In this document: positions 19,969 through 32,156 of the stretch, piece by piece
Numbering within the stretch: position 1 is the stretch's first letter
How the letters are laid out: each line of letters begins with the position of its first letter
Origin: Branchiostoma floridae
Lineage: Eukaryota; Chordata; Leptocardii; Amphioxiformes; Branchiostomatidae
Direction of reading: 5' to 3'
Assembly: GCF_000003815.2 (NCBI RefSeq)
Contig: NC_049990.1
Location: 13,084,255-13,148,254 of the forward strand
Length of the DNA stretch: 64,000 nt
Notes under the pieces: model-generated
Told to the model about the DNA's origin: nothing
Seen by the model: only the letters and a program-made list of their open reading frames with translations
Database searches by the model: none
Made by a program: the position numbers and the translations under genes

Positions 19969-20788
19969 CCTGTTTTTGCAAAGTTTGTCCAGTAGGTCAT
20001 GATCGCTACACTCAACATGGCCTCTTGCTTGGAGTAGGACGTGAAGGAGTACAAACCATCAGGGGACAACAGCTGGGTGTTGGCGATGGGGGCCCCGAAC
20101 ACAAACGGTAGTTCCTCTCCGTGAATCGCTCCAGTCCAGTCCGGAACAGACGTGTTCTCACTCTGATGTTGGAATGTGTAAAAGAACGTCTTCTTTGTGG
20201 GGGAGTTCCTCGAATGCGAGTTCACAGTTTTTATTGCAGGAACGACAAAGAAGAAATCCGTGAAGAGAGCCACTGTGCTTTTCCTGCGTTTCAAGTCATT
20301 GTTTCTGTCCCCCCAGTCGGTGTAGCTAAAAGTAACTGCGTCTATGATTTCTTGAAGTCTAGTTTGAAAAACGTCCTGAACGAAACTGCGGACTACACTT
20401 TCAAATCTATTTCGGTCTATACCATCGTAGATGCTATCGATTCCCTCGACGTACATAAAGCCATCGCTTTCAGCGACCCCGACCATATAGTCGTATGTTG
20501 TGAATGGAAAAGAATCACGCAACTTCTTAGGGTCGTCTGGTATAAGAATCCCATCCACTACTGGAGAGAACGCTCGATAGTACGGTGACTTTTCCGGGTC
20601 GTATCGGGTGATGTTCGCCAGGGTGTTTCCGTCTATCACCCTGAGACAGCCTACCATAGTCCCAGTGTTGTTGTTGACAGCACAGCCGGCGGCGTTGGCT
20701 ACAGTCTGGGCATATTGACGCCCTGATCTACTGATAGACCACGTGGACATTGCCGTCCCACTTTGGGAGATACCTCGGGTGAACAGAG
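19969..20788 (-). CDS. Neuroligin-like gene, main cholinesterase-like core exon
   Basis: An 820-nt exon follows acceptor cttattctcttcag and ends at donor ACAGG|GTAGGT (entry phase 1, exit phase 2). The protein runs LFTRGISQSGTAMSTW, then AAGC...VGCLR (a cysteine pair at about residues 35 and 47), PVVDGILIPDDP, YDYMVGV, DGFMYVEG, FSYTDWGDRNND, RRKSTVALFTDFFFVVPA, IHGEELPFVFGAP and MLSVAIMTYWTNFAKTG. This order and spacing match neuroligins exon for exon. Neuroligins are catalytically silent type B carboxylesterase relatives that bind neurexins across the synapse. The His of the esterase triad is kept (about residue 222), while the acidic position in the VAESDGF segment is Asp instead of the usual Glu. 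The cysteines that form the last ectodomain disulfide in vertebrate neuroligins are both absent. N-glycosylation sites: NNT, NIT, NTS. It occurs once in the window and is shared by all cassettes. Confidence 0.96.
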
Positions 20789-21403
20789 CTGAAGAGAATA
20801 AGAAAGTGGATGTTGCATTTACTGAAAAAACAATACAAGTCGGTAATGTTTCTACTAGAATCAAAAATGTACTAAACAGGTGAATGAAAAAGTGAATGTA
20901 TGAGAGTGTTGAATGTTAATTAGCACCAACCTCATAAATATATATATATAATAACAAATAAATGACAGGGCGAAGTACAGGTAATAACAAAACATTGATG
21001 GATACAAAGCATTTAAAGCTAATGCTATACAGATTCATTTTGTCCTGGATTTTCAGTTATAGTAGAAATGAAAAGCAATTATGTTTTCAAGAGTAAAAAT
21101 ACAATGTTGTCAAGAGTCTAGTTGCATTAATGTATGAAATTTTCTACTTAAACCCTCAAATGCCCCACCTAAAATGACCGAATGGGGTCCAAATGAACAC
21201 CAAAATGTTTTTTAAATAAAAGGTCATTTCCAATTTTTGTCGGTGATTTTTCTACATACATGGCTTCGGCAATATAAGAGGAATACTTTGACACCTTAAG
21301 GTGTGAATAGTTCTGACTCATAATCATAATTTATGGAAAAGATCAGAAGGACCACGTTTTGCCTTAACCCTATTCGAAACATGGAGGGGGAGTTTGCGCT
21401 TAA
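20789..21403. other. Intron upstream of the core exon
   Basis: AT-rich sequence with a short stretch at 21150-21250 ('aaaccctcaaatgccccacc', 'gaccgaatggggtcc') that resembles the end of the TTAA-type element next to it. No exon is seen. Confidence 0.45.
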
Positions 21404-22366
21404 CCCTCAAACCACCGTAGCTTTTTTGTGACGTAGATTACCGTATGGGGTCAAAACTGACCCCAAAACGTTTTGTACGAATACATTTTTTTGTGTGACT
21501 CTTTTTGTGATTTGTATGTATAGTTTCATTAATCTATGTGAGACAGTCTGACATGATTAGGTGAGAATACTTCTAGCTCATTATCATAATTTATGCAAAA
21601 GATCATGAGGACCACATTTCGCACCAATGCTATTCAGACCGGGAAGGAGGTTTTTGATGCCTGTACCAACTCCAATGTCGTGTAGCGCCTGAATGGCTTA
21701 TGCTAGAGCCACTAAACATGGTAACTTTTTAGAAAATGTTGAAAGCAAACATTTTCAGTGAAAAAAGTATGTTCATCATTTCTCATGTTGCCATGGCAAC
21801 GGAATTCTGACAGACATATTTATTACGAAATTTTCTAATTTTGTATTAAACATTTAAGTTTTAAGGTTTTCTTAGCAAATAACAATTGTTTATCACATCT
21901 TATGAAATTCAGCGTAAATTTCATGACTCAATATTCTTAATTTATGCTAATTTGATGACGTCACCAGCCAAAATCCGAGATGGCGGTCGAGATTACCTAG
22001 ATGACGTCATAATGTCGTCATTTAACATGATAATGGCACAAAAGTTGTTACAATAACTATGGCTTACAAGTACATCGTTCTATGAAAATTTCGTGATCCT
22101 ACAATAAGTAGTTTAGGTGTGGGTCGCAAAAGTTTGTTTAAAAAAATGCTGGGGTCAGTTTTGATCCCACTGGACCATGCATAAACTTCCTAGGATAACT
22201 TAATCAACAATGAGCCAATCTCGGTAAAAACGTATAAGAAGCTATAGGACATATATATATACAAACAAACTCATGAAAGGAAATTCGTTTTCGACCAGAA
22301 ATGCCATAATGGCACACATCGATATACGCCTGGGCTCAGTTTTGACCCCATACGGTGGTTTGAGGG
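21404..22366. mobile_element. Second TTAA-type MITE family, composite (963 bp)
   Basis: The ends CCCTCAAACCACCGTA and TACGGTGGTTTGAGGG are perfect inverted partners, flanked by TTAA on the left (21400-21403) and TTGA, a decayed TTAA, on the right (22367-22370). The centre (about 21620-22110) contains text from the copy A/B family ('tattcagaccggg', 'caactccaatgtcg', 'tgatgacgtcacc'), with two exact TGACGTCA sites. The arrangement suggests either a nested insertion or a chimeric element. Confidence 0.7.
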
Positions 22367-22939
22367 TTGAGCTAACAAACTTTGTAACTTTTCAAAAATG
22401 GCCCCATTCAGACTCAACAAGAGTTTCTTTTAATGATTTTTACAATATTGTTCCAATCTCTGTAGCAGATATTTACTGAATCAGATACAGTCATGGAGGG
22501 AATTTTCTTTCAGATCCAAAAATCCCGCTCGGATGTTTGAGGGTGAAGAGTCATTGCACGAGAAAATCCGAAAAAAAATCGAGGGTCTCGAAGGGCCTTC
22601 GGACTCCCAGTACGCCATAACGAAAAAAAAATCGATAGCTAGTACCTGTATGTGACTGTTCATAGTTCCACATTCACCACATCACATGAGTCGACTCGAC
22701 CTACTCGAGCTCTGATTGGTTTTCTTATGCAATTTACTCTTTGGTGTATAAGATAGTCTCCTGCAATGACTCTTAATATACTCTTTTCGTGACCTGTACT
22801 TCAAAAGCTCAATGACTAAACATTATTTGCCCAAGCACAGGTCACAACAAATAAACCAATAAACCGTATCATTTATTGTGGTGAGCAAAAAATGCGTAAT
22901 AAGGATCTTCATTCAATAACTTTCATATGTTTGTTTCAG
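22367..22939. other. Intron / flank with LINE 3'-end text
   Basis: About 22825-22860 reads 'gcccaagcacaggtcacaacaaata', similar to the 3' end of the retrotransposon fragment at 60.3 kb. The last 20 nt form the acceptor of the plus-strand exon that follows. Confidence 0.4.
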
Positions 22940-23157
22940 GTCTGTTCCTGGTCAGTGCTGCTCTAAGTATGTGTGAGGAAGTGTACCTTTATGGATTCTG
23001 GCCTTGGCACTTAGACAGGATCGGGAACAACCTTACTCAGCATTATTATGACAACCACCCTGTGCACAAAGCTCACAAACTTCCAGATGAATTCAAACAA
23101 CACCAAAGACTTCACAATGAGGGAGTTTTGCACATAACTACAAACAAATGTCCGTGA
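22940..23157 (+). CDS. ST8Sia-type alpha-2,8-sialyltransferase, C-terminal exon
   Basis: A last coding exon on the plus strand starts after acceptor atatgtttgtttcag (phase 1 entry, the split codon being a Gly as in STG-LFLV). It encodes 71 residues up to TGA. Visible family motifs are the end of sialylmotif S (LFLVSAALSMCEEVYLYGFW), motif III (HYYDN), motif VS (HKLPDE, His-x4-Glu) and the C-terminal Cys (NKC). Such enzymes transfer sialic acid from CMP-sialic acid in the Golgi. Sialylmotif L and the membrane anchor are not found anywhere upstream on this strand in the window. The remaining exons lie outside, in a gap, or no longer exist. A possible poly(A) signal (aataaa) occurs near 23196. 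The exon lies antisense within the large neuroligin intron. Whether it belongs to a working gene or is a stranded fragment cannot be decided here. Confidence 0.88.
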
Positions 23158-23355
23158 TGCTGCACGCGCAACTGCAACTAGGATACTCATAATAATAAAT
23201 TAAAGCCTTATAATCTTGTCGGGACAACAGCACAGACACATGATCAATTTCCAAACGTTTCAGACAGCACCTGTGACTCGAGGAACATTTGGATCTAACG
23301 TAACCAGCTTTTAAAACACGATTCTGGTTCCATATGTTAATGAGGTGAAGACAAT
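23158..23355. other. Probable 3' UTR of the sialyltransferase exon
   Basis: Sequence downstream of the stop includes aataaattaaa near 23196, suitable for transcript cleavage. It then runs into an assembly gap. Confidence 0.4.
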
Positions 23356-23886
23356 NNNNNNNNNNNNNNNNNNNNNNNNNNNNNNNNNNNNNNNNNNNNN
23401 NNNNNNNNNNNNNNNNNNNNNNNNNNNNNNNNNNNNNNNNNNNNNNNNNNNNNNNNNNNNNNNNNNNNNNNNNNNNNNNNNNNNNNNNNNNNNNNNNNNN
23501 NNNNNNNNNNNNNNNNNNNNNNNNNNNNNNNNNNNNNNNNNNNNNNNNNNNNNNNNNNNNNNNNNNNNNNNNNNNNNNNNNNNNNNNNNNNNNNNNNNNN
23601 NNNNNNNNNNNNNNNNNNNNNNNNNNNNNNNNNNNNNNNNNNNNNNNNNNNNNNNNNNNNNNNNNNNNNNNNNNNNNNNNNNNNNNNNNNNNNNNNNNNN
23701 NNNNNNNNNNNNNNNNNNNNNNNNNNNNNNNNNNNNNNNNNNNNNNNNNNNNNNNNNNNNNNNNNNNNNNNNNNNNNNNNNNNNNNNNNNNNNNNNNNNN
23801 NNNNNNNNNNNNNNNNNNNNNNNNNNNNNNNNNNNNNNNNNNNNNNNNNNNNNNNNNNNNNNNNNNNNNNNNNNNNNNNNNNNNNN
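23356..23886. other. Assembly gap (531 N)
   Basis: Unknown sequence. The flanks show no overlap, unlike the gap at 7.8 kb. It lies 2.6 kb upstream of the neuroligin core exon on the minus strand, so it could hide a missing neuroligin exon. Confidence 0.9.
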
Positions 23887-24059
23887 CGAAGTTACACTTT
23901 TTTGTGTACACTACAGCGCATCTAGTTGGTTGCATGCGAGCCGATGCTTATCTGTACACTGAACTGAAGATGAGTTTGGAAACAATTTGTAGATGTATCT
24001 TTGATGACTTATTCCAATGCTGTCTGTCTGTCTGTCTCTCTATATACGTATATGGAGGG

Positions 24060-24063
24060 GGGG

Positions 24064-24101
<38 letters not shown>

Positions 24102-24150
24102 GAAGGAGAGAGAGAGAAGGAGAGAGAGAGAGAGTAAGAGAGGGAGAAAG
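24060..24150. repeat. (GA)n microsatellite
   Basis: Nearly pure GA/GGA tract of about 85 nt. A G-run follows at about 24264-24278. Open frames across it come from the repeat. Confidence 0.95.
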
Positions 24151-24359
24151 AGGTCTGCAATATCCCTTTTTATTATTCTATTTTAAAGACGAGTTGCGAA
24201 TCCATGTTTGTAAACCACATTGCTGGATGTGTAAGACCCACTGCAGTTACAAGCAAGCTGCTGGGGGGGGGGGGGGGGTATTTCACTATTTACTTCCTGT
24301 CCGAACAGCTATCCACCATCTAAAAATCATGGAACCTGGCACTTCGAGACAATTTAAGC

Positions 24360-24690
24360 GCAAACTCACTTGCAGTACCAAAACCAGTCGCTATGAGGGC
24401 CATTACCAGACTTGACCTTCCGTTTAGTGCCCCCACACGTATCCAACAAATATCATTGATATCTATCAACAACATCTCGAGTTATGTAGATAACAGCAAA
24501 ACGCACTTACGTACAAAGCTCGCTGCAGACCAGTAGGTAAACAAACGACAGCTATACCATTTTGAACTTGACCTTTCATTCTACAACAGCTACACACCTA
24601 TTAAATATCATCAAAATTCATCCACAACTTTTTTAGTTATATGCTGTTGACCTACATATAGACCCCAAAAGTCCTGACTCAAGATGTATC
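24360..24690. repeat. Dispersed non-coding repeat copy
   Basis: It contains 'ctcgagttatgtagataac', 'acttgacctttcattctac' and 'tatatgctgttgacctac', shared in diverged form with copies near 1.3-1.6 and 42.6-42.9 kb. Confidence 0.55.
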
Positions 24691-27391
24691 TTTGTATCCA
24701 TGTCTGATCTTTTTTAATGTGTTTTTAATATGTGTAAGTAGAACCCAACTCAGGTGTACATGATTTTAGTGAACAAATATCAAAGATATTGGAGATGTGC
24801 TTTTTCGAAGCTGGTGATTTACGCAAAAAGGTGACTATACCGGCTATAAAGATACAGATACACGAATAGGCTTTGAAGTTTTTGTACGTATAAATAATGC
24901 TCTTTATTTATATGCCATGACAGATAAGCAGTATTGGAAGCTAACACGTATAGCATGGAAACTGTCCCGCACGTCTTCGTGCTTGGATTCAGCTGCCGGT
25001 ATTGACCTGGCCACCCAATCTATTTGATCTAGAAAGCCCTCGGTAACGTTCAATAGCCCATCTGCTCTCAATTTGCAAATTCGGTCCCTACAAAATTAAA
25101 TGAATCGCCAACGATACACAACCCTTGTCGCAGTGGCGTTACTGTAGCGCTTCCCTGACCTTTCCGTACCGCTGGTACCCTTCCAATTTCACGTTGATTT
25201 TCATTTTGATTGCCGTATCGGAATATCCAAATGAAAAGATATAGAGTTACTGCGTGAGTAAAAAGGGAATCCTGGACAGCCTTCGATTTTTGACCAAGAC
25301 GTCAATAGCAATGATGTGACAGGAAAGCTTCCTACAATATTCTGTGTAGATTCAAATGTCGACAGCTTCTCTCCTGCAGGCAATACGGTACCGATTGATC
25401 CGGGTTTCACCAGGCACAGACTAATTGCAGGTTATCCCAGAATGAGCAATCAAGCCATCTGTTATTCTAGTAGGTGGACATTCAATTGAAGTATTATGTC
25501 TCCAGCGAGGGCATTACAACCCGGAATGCTACCTCTACAGTTGATGAAGTGTTCAGCTGATACGCAAAGGAGTCATTTATCTTTGTCGCTATCCTTTTAA
25601 ACGTGCATTTCGTTCAGGTTCGCTTTACAGATGTTGTGCTTTATTGATGATCTAAACATAAGCGAGCTTTAGATTTCCTAGCAATTTTAGATAACTACAA
25701 CTCAAGAATTGTCCCTGAGGTACAACTACCATAAAATGCTATTTGCTAATGAATGGCATTTAAATACTAATTAATCCTCTCCGCTTTCTATAGATTTTTT
25801 TATCGCAAGGCTGAAGAGTTGTACAAATGGGCCAGTTTAATCTTCCCTGACAGGCGGACTGCGGCTGGATACGCTTCTGGCTGCCACTTGTTATTCAGAC
25901 CGTGCTGTAGAGAGAAGGCCGGCGCTCGGGTCACATGAGATGGAGGCTTCATGAGGCAGACAGTCTGAGTCCCATTATAACATTCCACTGGCGAAGCGCG
26001 GGGAGAATCGTTAATGTGCAGCCTAGGTACGCGCTGCTTACAGGGCATTCACACTTGAACCGAATTACAGGAATAAACTAGAGCCAGCCGGAATGAAGTA
26101 TTGCATAATTCCTGCCACATTCGGGGTTATGCGAGTGGGAATTAGAAATGGAACTTCTTTATCCTTCACACGAGTATGAATGAGCCGAAATGCCTTCAGA
26201 ATGAAAATTCTTTTCTATTCCTGTGAATTCGTGGTGGAATAAAATAATAATTCTCACAGCATTTCAGATATTCTTTGGCCACATTCTGGCATGATATGAA
26301 GTGGCTGAACGTTTTGGTTCTCCATCGAATGAGAATATTTCGAATAATGTTTGAATGCCGTAGAAGGCCGTCAAACTGCAGTTAGGATAGTTAGATACAC
26401 TTAGAATCCACTTTGAATGCCATTCGATATTTTTTCACTTCGAATGCACCTCGAAAATTTTAAAACTTTCGAGCCAGCCCAAACGGGCACAAATAGCTGG
26501 AATGCTGTGAGAATTTCACTTTTCATAAACTAAATATTATCATTGTACATGCATTTGAGTCCAATAATTGGAAGCACTGTAAATATGGAATTTCTCGTTG
26601 ATTATGCAAATTCTATTACAATTTACGCTAATTTGCATTTCATCATGCGCGTGTCTGTTATGACAAATATGCCACTGCGGTTTCAGGGCAAGCTGCCCAA
26701 AACATACACCACTTGATTTTTTATATAACAGGCTATTTGCCACCAAAAAATCAAGACCATAGCATGTCAATAACCAGATCAACAGAGATAGATATTATGG
26801 AAATCCGTAGTTCCTTTCTTTAGTTATTCTCGTCGGAATTTGTTACAAAATATACAAAACAATGTAGGTATATATAATTACATTGATATTTTTTTAAAAG
26901 AGATGATTGTGGACAACAGGTCAAACACATTGAATAATCAAAAAGCCAACACAGAACATTGGAAACGTGTCTTCACCAGCATATCTACCTTACTGTCGCT
27001 ACTTAAGGGTTAATGACCCGCCCCAAGGTATGTATGGTGTCATAACGCCTGGCTATCTGCTATAACCACCGAATAAAACCACCGAGTGAGCGATGGTACA
27101 GTCAACCTTGTTGGTCTAAGGGGCCCAAACGTACAAATTCATGTATGAAACATACATCCTTTATTCGGTACATTCAATAAATTTGAACAGTGAATTTGAA
27201 CAGCATATAACTCGTACGTGAAATGTCTTCCAGTTCCAAGGCTTTGAATAATAACAAAGTCAAAAAGCTTTACTCCCCAAACTGTTGCAAGCTCCGTAGT
27301 TTCTCCACCCGCCCTGCTCCAGTTTGTAGAGTTCGTATCTAGGGCGGTAAATTTCTGCCGGCTTTCTGTGGTAATTCATTGGTTTATTTCA
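24691..27391. other. Large-intron sequence, no exon seen
   Basis: About 26.05-26.52 kb is full of 'gaatgcc', 'ccattcg' and 'cttcgaatgc' words, which suggests an old mobile element with internal inverted copies. A GC-richer patch at 25.85-26.04 kb was read in all frames and shows nothing esterase-like. Confidence 0.4.
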
Positions 27392-27510
27392 TTGGAAATA
27401 TCGGTGCTTAATATATACCTGCACAGTTACAATATGACGTTGGTAATATCAATGCTTACTATATATCTGCACAGTTGCAATATGACGTTGAAAATATCAG
27501 TGCATAGTGC
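27392..27510. repeat. 48-bp tandem repeat, about 2.4 copies
   Basis: Units start at 27392, 27440 and 27488 and share 'ttgg.aatatc..tgctta', 'tatat..ctgcacagtt' and 'caatatgacg'. The third unit decays after about 23 nt. Confidence 0.8.
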
Positions 27511-30500
27511 ATTTCAATTTTGCAATATATGATAAACCGCATTTGTTGAATCCTTACCAATTGACCCCAATTTTGTAAGCACGCTAACCTGAAACATGTT
27601 TGCTAGGCCTGTTGTATTGGATCGCCTCAATGTAGCGTAAACCATACGGCGACAAAGCTACCATTAAACGTCATGATGTTTTGTATTGCTTTTTTTAAGC
27701 GTCAGATAAATGCCTGAAGTTTAACTGATTAAATTCGCTTCGACATAATTGATTCGTAAAGATGTTGATGCCTAATAGTACACTAAGGGCAGTAATTAGA
27801 CTTGACAATGACATATGGTTCTAGATAAGTCTTCCCCAGCTCTCCTCGACAGTACCGCAAGCTTTATTGACTAGCCGCTGATACAGTCTCCATGGGACTG
27901 CCTGTGGCGAGATTTCTATAACGTTTACAATCCATAACGGCCAACTTTTAATTTTGCCAGAATCCTTTTACAACTGAGCGGTCTGTTAAGGCAGGCGCTC
28001 TTCACGGAGATAACAGAAATGGTGCTGTTTCCTTTGTAGATATCAAATTCACATGATTGATCTGTTAACGTATATATTCTTTTGTTTTAGTAGGAAGGAG
28101 TAGAAATTAATATTTTGTAGAAACGGAAGAGGAGACGTTCAAAAACGATCGATATTTGATGATATATGTTGCGTTTAGAATGTGATCAGCCTTTAACGGC
28201 TATGTTCTGTTATGTGATGTTACTCATTTGTGTTATGCTTATATCTAATGTTATGCTGATTTAAGCTAAGTTATGCCATTTTCTGTTATATGTTGCGAAA
28301 GCGGTCGCTTCAATAGAAAGAGGAGAGGAGCATGCAATGTTATGTTATGCTTTGATGTGTTTTAAGCAGTTTTGATGTATAATGGTACTATGGTATGTTA
28401 CAACCTATGCGAACTCAATACTCCATAATTTGCTCAGTTTGGCAGTTAAGGTGGCGCGCGGAAGTATTTTAGTTATTGTGTCATATCAGGAGAAAACTTG
28501 GGTCAAAGGTGATATTTCTGTCATAGAGCGATGTTCCTCGGGGCTTTTAGTGTTTAGAGAGATAACCCTTGTGACTGGTGGAGAAAAAAATCTTAAGATT
28601 GAAATTGGGGTTAGTACCTTTCTGAAGCCTTGTTTCAGTGTATTTTAACATGCTTTCCTATGGAGAGGTCCAACTGTAGTATCAGCCCTGTATGATATGA
28701 TCTCCTTCGGTCAATATTGACCATGGTAAAAAAATCCTAATTGATATCCGCCCTACAGCGTCGACTGTGGTTAAACAGTCCTATACGGTCAGGTCAAGAT
28801 CTGTTGCAGAACTCTGTAATAGTATGTAATATTGCATATAGCCCATGCGTAAAGCAACATGCAAATAAAGATCTTTGTTATCACCTGACAAAATAGTTCA
28901 TATTTTTCATTATGTCAAAGGTTGTAAACGTCAATTGAATCAAAGGCATGAGCCCTACATTAGGGAAGAGTTGTTCAAACCATGGTCAGGACTACCATTT
29001 GAATCGTGGCAGTTTCTCTGCAGCTACAGTCGATGAAAATTAACACCACTTGGAGTGATGGCTCCTAGAGATTTTATTGAATAACCGGAGAATTCTTTAT
29101 CGATCTACTTAAAGAGATCTGCGATGGACGTTCCAATGTGTGAGTATTCATGATATAATCAGCAGTCTTATCACGTGTTCATTTGCACTCGTGTTACATA
29201 CTAGTAATATGTTTTTAATGCACTACCAATGTTCAAATTATGACGCACTGGCCTCTTGAGACTTTGAGACACACATGTTCTTAATTAGTTATTTTCTTGG
29301 AGACACAGTTTACAGTAATAGTGTTTTCATTTTATGTTAATCGAATTTAATTCTGGTATTCGTCAGAATACTGTAGATAACAAACTTGGTAACATTACTC
29401 CAATGGTAAGATTCCAAACATGAATACAAGCCGTTAACTGGCGTCAAAAAACCAACACACTTCTCGAGAAGAGTCGAGGTGCCGGGTGCGCAGCAAAGCC
29501 ACGTGGCACTACCACTCGCTACTTGGAAAAAAGCATCATCATGGTAACCTCATTTACAGTGAACTTTACTCTTTTTACTTTACTCTAAGTCAAGTGTTTG
29601 TTACATAAAAATACTACATTTTCTGATTATACTCAATAATGATAATAGTAGCATTTATGGAATGTATGCATATGCAGTGAATATAGATCCATAAGATAAT
29701 CCAAGTCGATACTTCTTACTCCCGTCACCAGGTGACTTAATTTAAAGTTTATAACTACTTCAATGAGGTCACATTGAATATGGCTGCCAGATCCTCCCAC
29801 CGCACATTACCTAAATAGACTCTAGAAAAGCGATTGTAATCATGGTGTGTAACAAGCACAGACAGTGCCTTTTTTTGCTAGTCCCAGGTTTCGTTCTGAA
29901 GCGTGTTAAGTGTGGCGTCCTCGAAGAAACAATCAACGTAGCATTGAAAACTTATAGGGGCACAATGACTGTCCGGTTATCTAATGACAGAGAAATTTCA
30001 AACTTCGCTTGGACAAATATGCCTTTTAATTACCGCTATCCACAAACAGAAATTAGATAACACTCCCTAGATGGAAGGTGATCGGGATTTATGTATCATG
30101 CATTCTTAATCAATTGCTGTTTTGACCGATCGATTCCCAGAGACGAGACCCATAACTTACATGACTGACGTGTCTGTGGTGTCCAGGCAAAACATGGAGA
30201 GCCGTTACGATGACTATCCGTCATCTTCTTTTTTAACCTGAACAAGGTCGAAGATGAATCCGACTTTTTATTCGATTGTATTTTATATAGTTACGATAGA
30301 AATATTCTTTCTAGCTATTTTATAGGAAAGTTCCCTCGCTTTGAATCCTTGTCTAGTGTTTAAAAATTCATTTTTCTTATGAGTTTTCATCAAACGACAT
30401 TATACAAACACATCTCAAGCTACATTTTAAACATTACTAACAAACGAGAAGAAGCCGAACATGTATTAGAATAGTTTTAGAAACCATGTTTTAGATTAGT

Positions 30501-32156
30501 CTTAGAAACCATGTGTTCTGTATTATGACCTTTTGTATCTATATGCCTGTACTTAGCCCGATAGGGCATGGATGTGCAATAAAGGCTATTTCAACTTTTT
30601 CAGAGCAAAACCGACCGGTTCCATTTGCATCACAGCTAGGTGTCATACATAATAACCCCGTCGCAGACGTTAAGAATCGCAACAACTGCCATCGAAACGT
30701 CGGATCTTTTGAAAAATGTGAACAAAGAACTTCATCACCAAGATGAAAGTATTTACGGACTAACATTTAGTTTCTAGAACCACAACATTCATTTGTAAAC
30801 GGGTAATTTTGCCTATTGATGACCAAAATATTGTAGAACTTAAATTGAACAAACGTCTGTTCCAACATTTATAAACAATTCATCATATTAGTTAGAAGGC
30901 GCGTATGTATTTGGTTTGTAAGCATTGCTATAAACGAGTCTGTTTGAGGCCTAAGCGGTAAAGCCCAAGGTTTTCAACATGTCTTATAGCCATTGTTATG
31001 TACACCGCGCCTGTCGATGTGAGTGATTGCCTTATTGGGCTCCATGGCCTTGGCTGTGGTCGTTATGGTAACATCGGACTTCTATTATCTTTAAATAATT
31101 AGGCGTAGTCTTCTATCCATTTGTCCTGTGGCGGGTAAGTACCATCGCCGTCCGGGCCGATTACATGTTCTCCCTGCCATGTGCTGCACATCCCTCTTCT
31201 AGAATAACACCTTCTTGGGATTTCAGTACCCAATTTAAATTCATGCATTCTTCTTTCCCTCCGGAACGTGCCTATAGAATGTAGAGGGCGTTTCGGCGCT
31301 ACACATTGGGTACGACGTCGGCCTTTCATACGCGGTACAAGAACAAACGAATCACCAAGTCCACAATACGCGACTTCATAGGGCTTAATTTCGCGGGGAC
31401 AGGGCCTATGACATCACTACTTCTACTGTAATCTTACCTCATGATTCACACAATTAGAGACAGCTAACTTCTAATCATACATAAAGGCAATCTGTCTTCC
31501 AGCACACAGGCAGACCTGATAATCATGTATGATGCTACTTTAACGAACGTCAGCAACCTGCTCGTGGTGAAGCTCAAGGAACACTAATCCTTAGTAAAAT
31601 TTCATATGACTTAATCAATAGTATTATAACATGTGCTACAGCCTTGTACGTGGTCATGTTAATTGATATAGAGACGACATCACAGTGCATTTCTGTCTTT
31701 TTTTTTTTTGTTTCTGTATTTCTACAGTCATAGTTTCAAGACAAAATCTGTTCCATGTTAGGATTGTTCTTGAAGACAAGAAACTAAGATACTGAGCCAA
31801 AATCTATGAAATAAAGATTGCTTTAGATTCAAAGTCCCCGAATCAAAAACTTTGCGGTGGCAGAAACCGAATGCAAGGCCCCAGTGGCCCGTCAAAGGAA
31901 AGTAACGACAGCGTGTACATTATTCATCATAAATATTTGTATTCTTCCTTGCTTGGGGAATAAGACACTACTGTATGCACTCCTTGTGTATATATATGTC
32001 TAACATCCGGAACATAACTGAAGCCATCGCCCATATAATCATGTACAATTATTGAAAACTAATTTTCCACCTTGTGCCCGCAGACCGATAATCTGATGAG
32101 GATATCAAAGTCTAATTCCGGCCTTATGAAGCATCTCGCGCCTCCCGCAGCAATTT
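27511..32156. other. Large-intron sequence, no exon seen
   Basis: Mostly unique sequence. It includes a 'ttatg'-rich stretch at about 28200-28360 and a T-run near 31700. I read both strands for the missing neuroligin motifs (HGG, NYRLG, GGDP) and did not find them. No RNA gene is supported. Confidence 0.4.

Noticed and set aside
20121-20588. 155-codon plus-strand frame
   Set aside because: Antisense shadow of the neuroligin core exon.
24001-24415. Arg/Glu-rich proteins around 24.0-24.4 kb
   Set aside because: Translation of a GA microsatellite.
25800-26048. GC-richer minus-strand frame at 25.8-26.0 kb
   Set aside because: No similarity to the esterase family and no good acceptor/donor pair.
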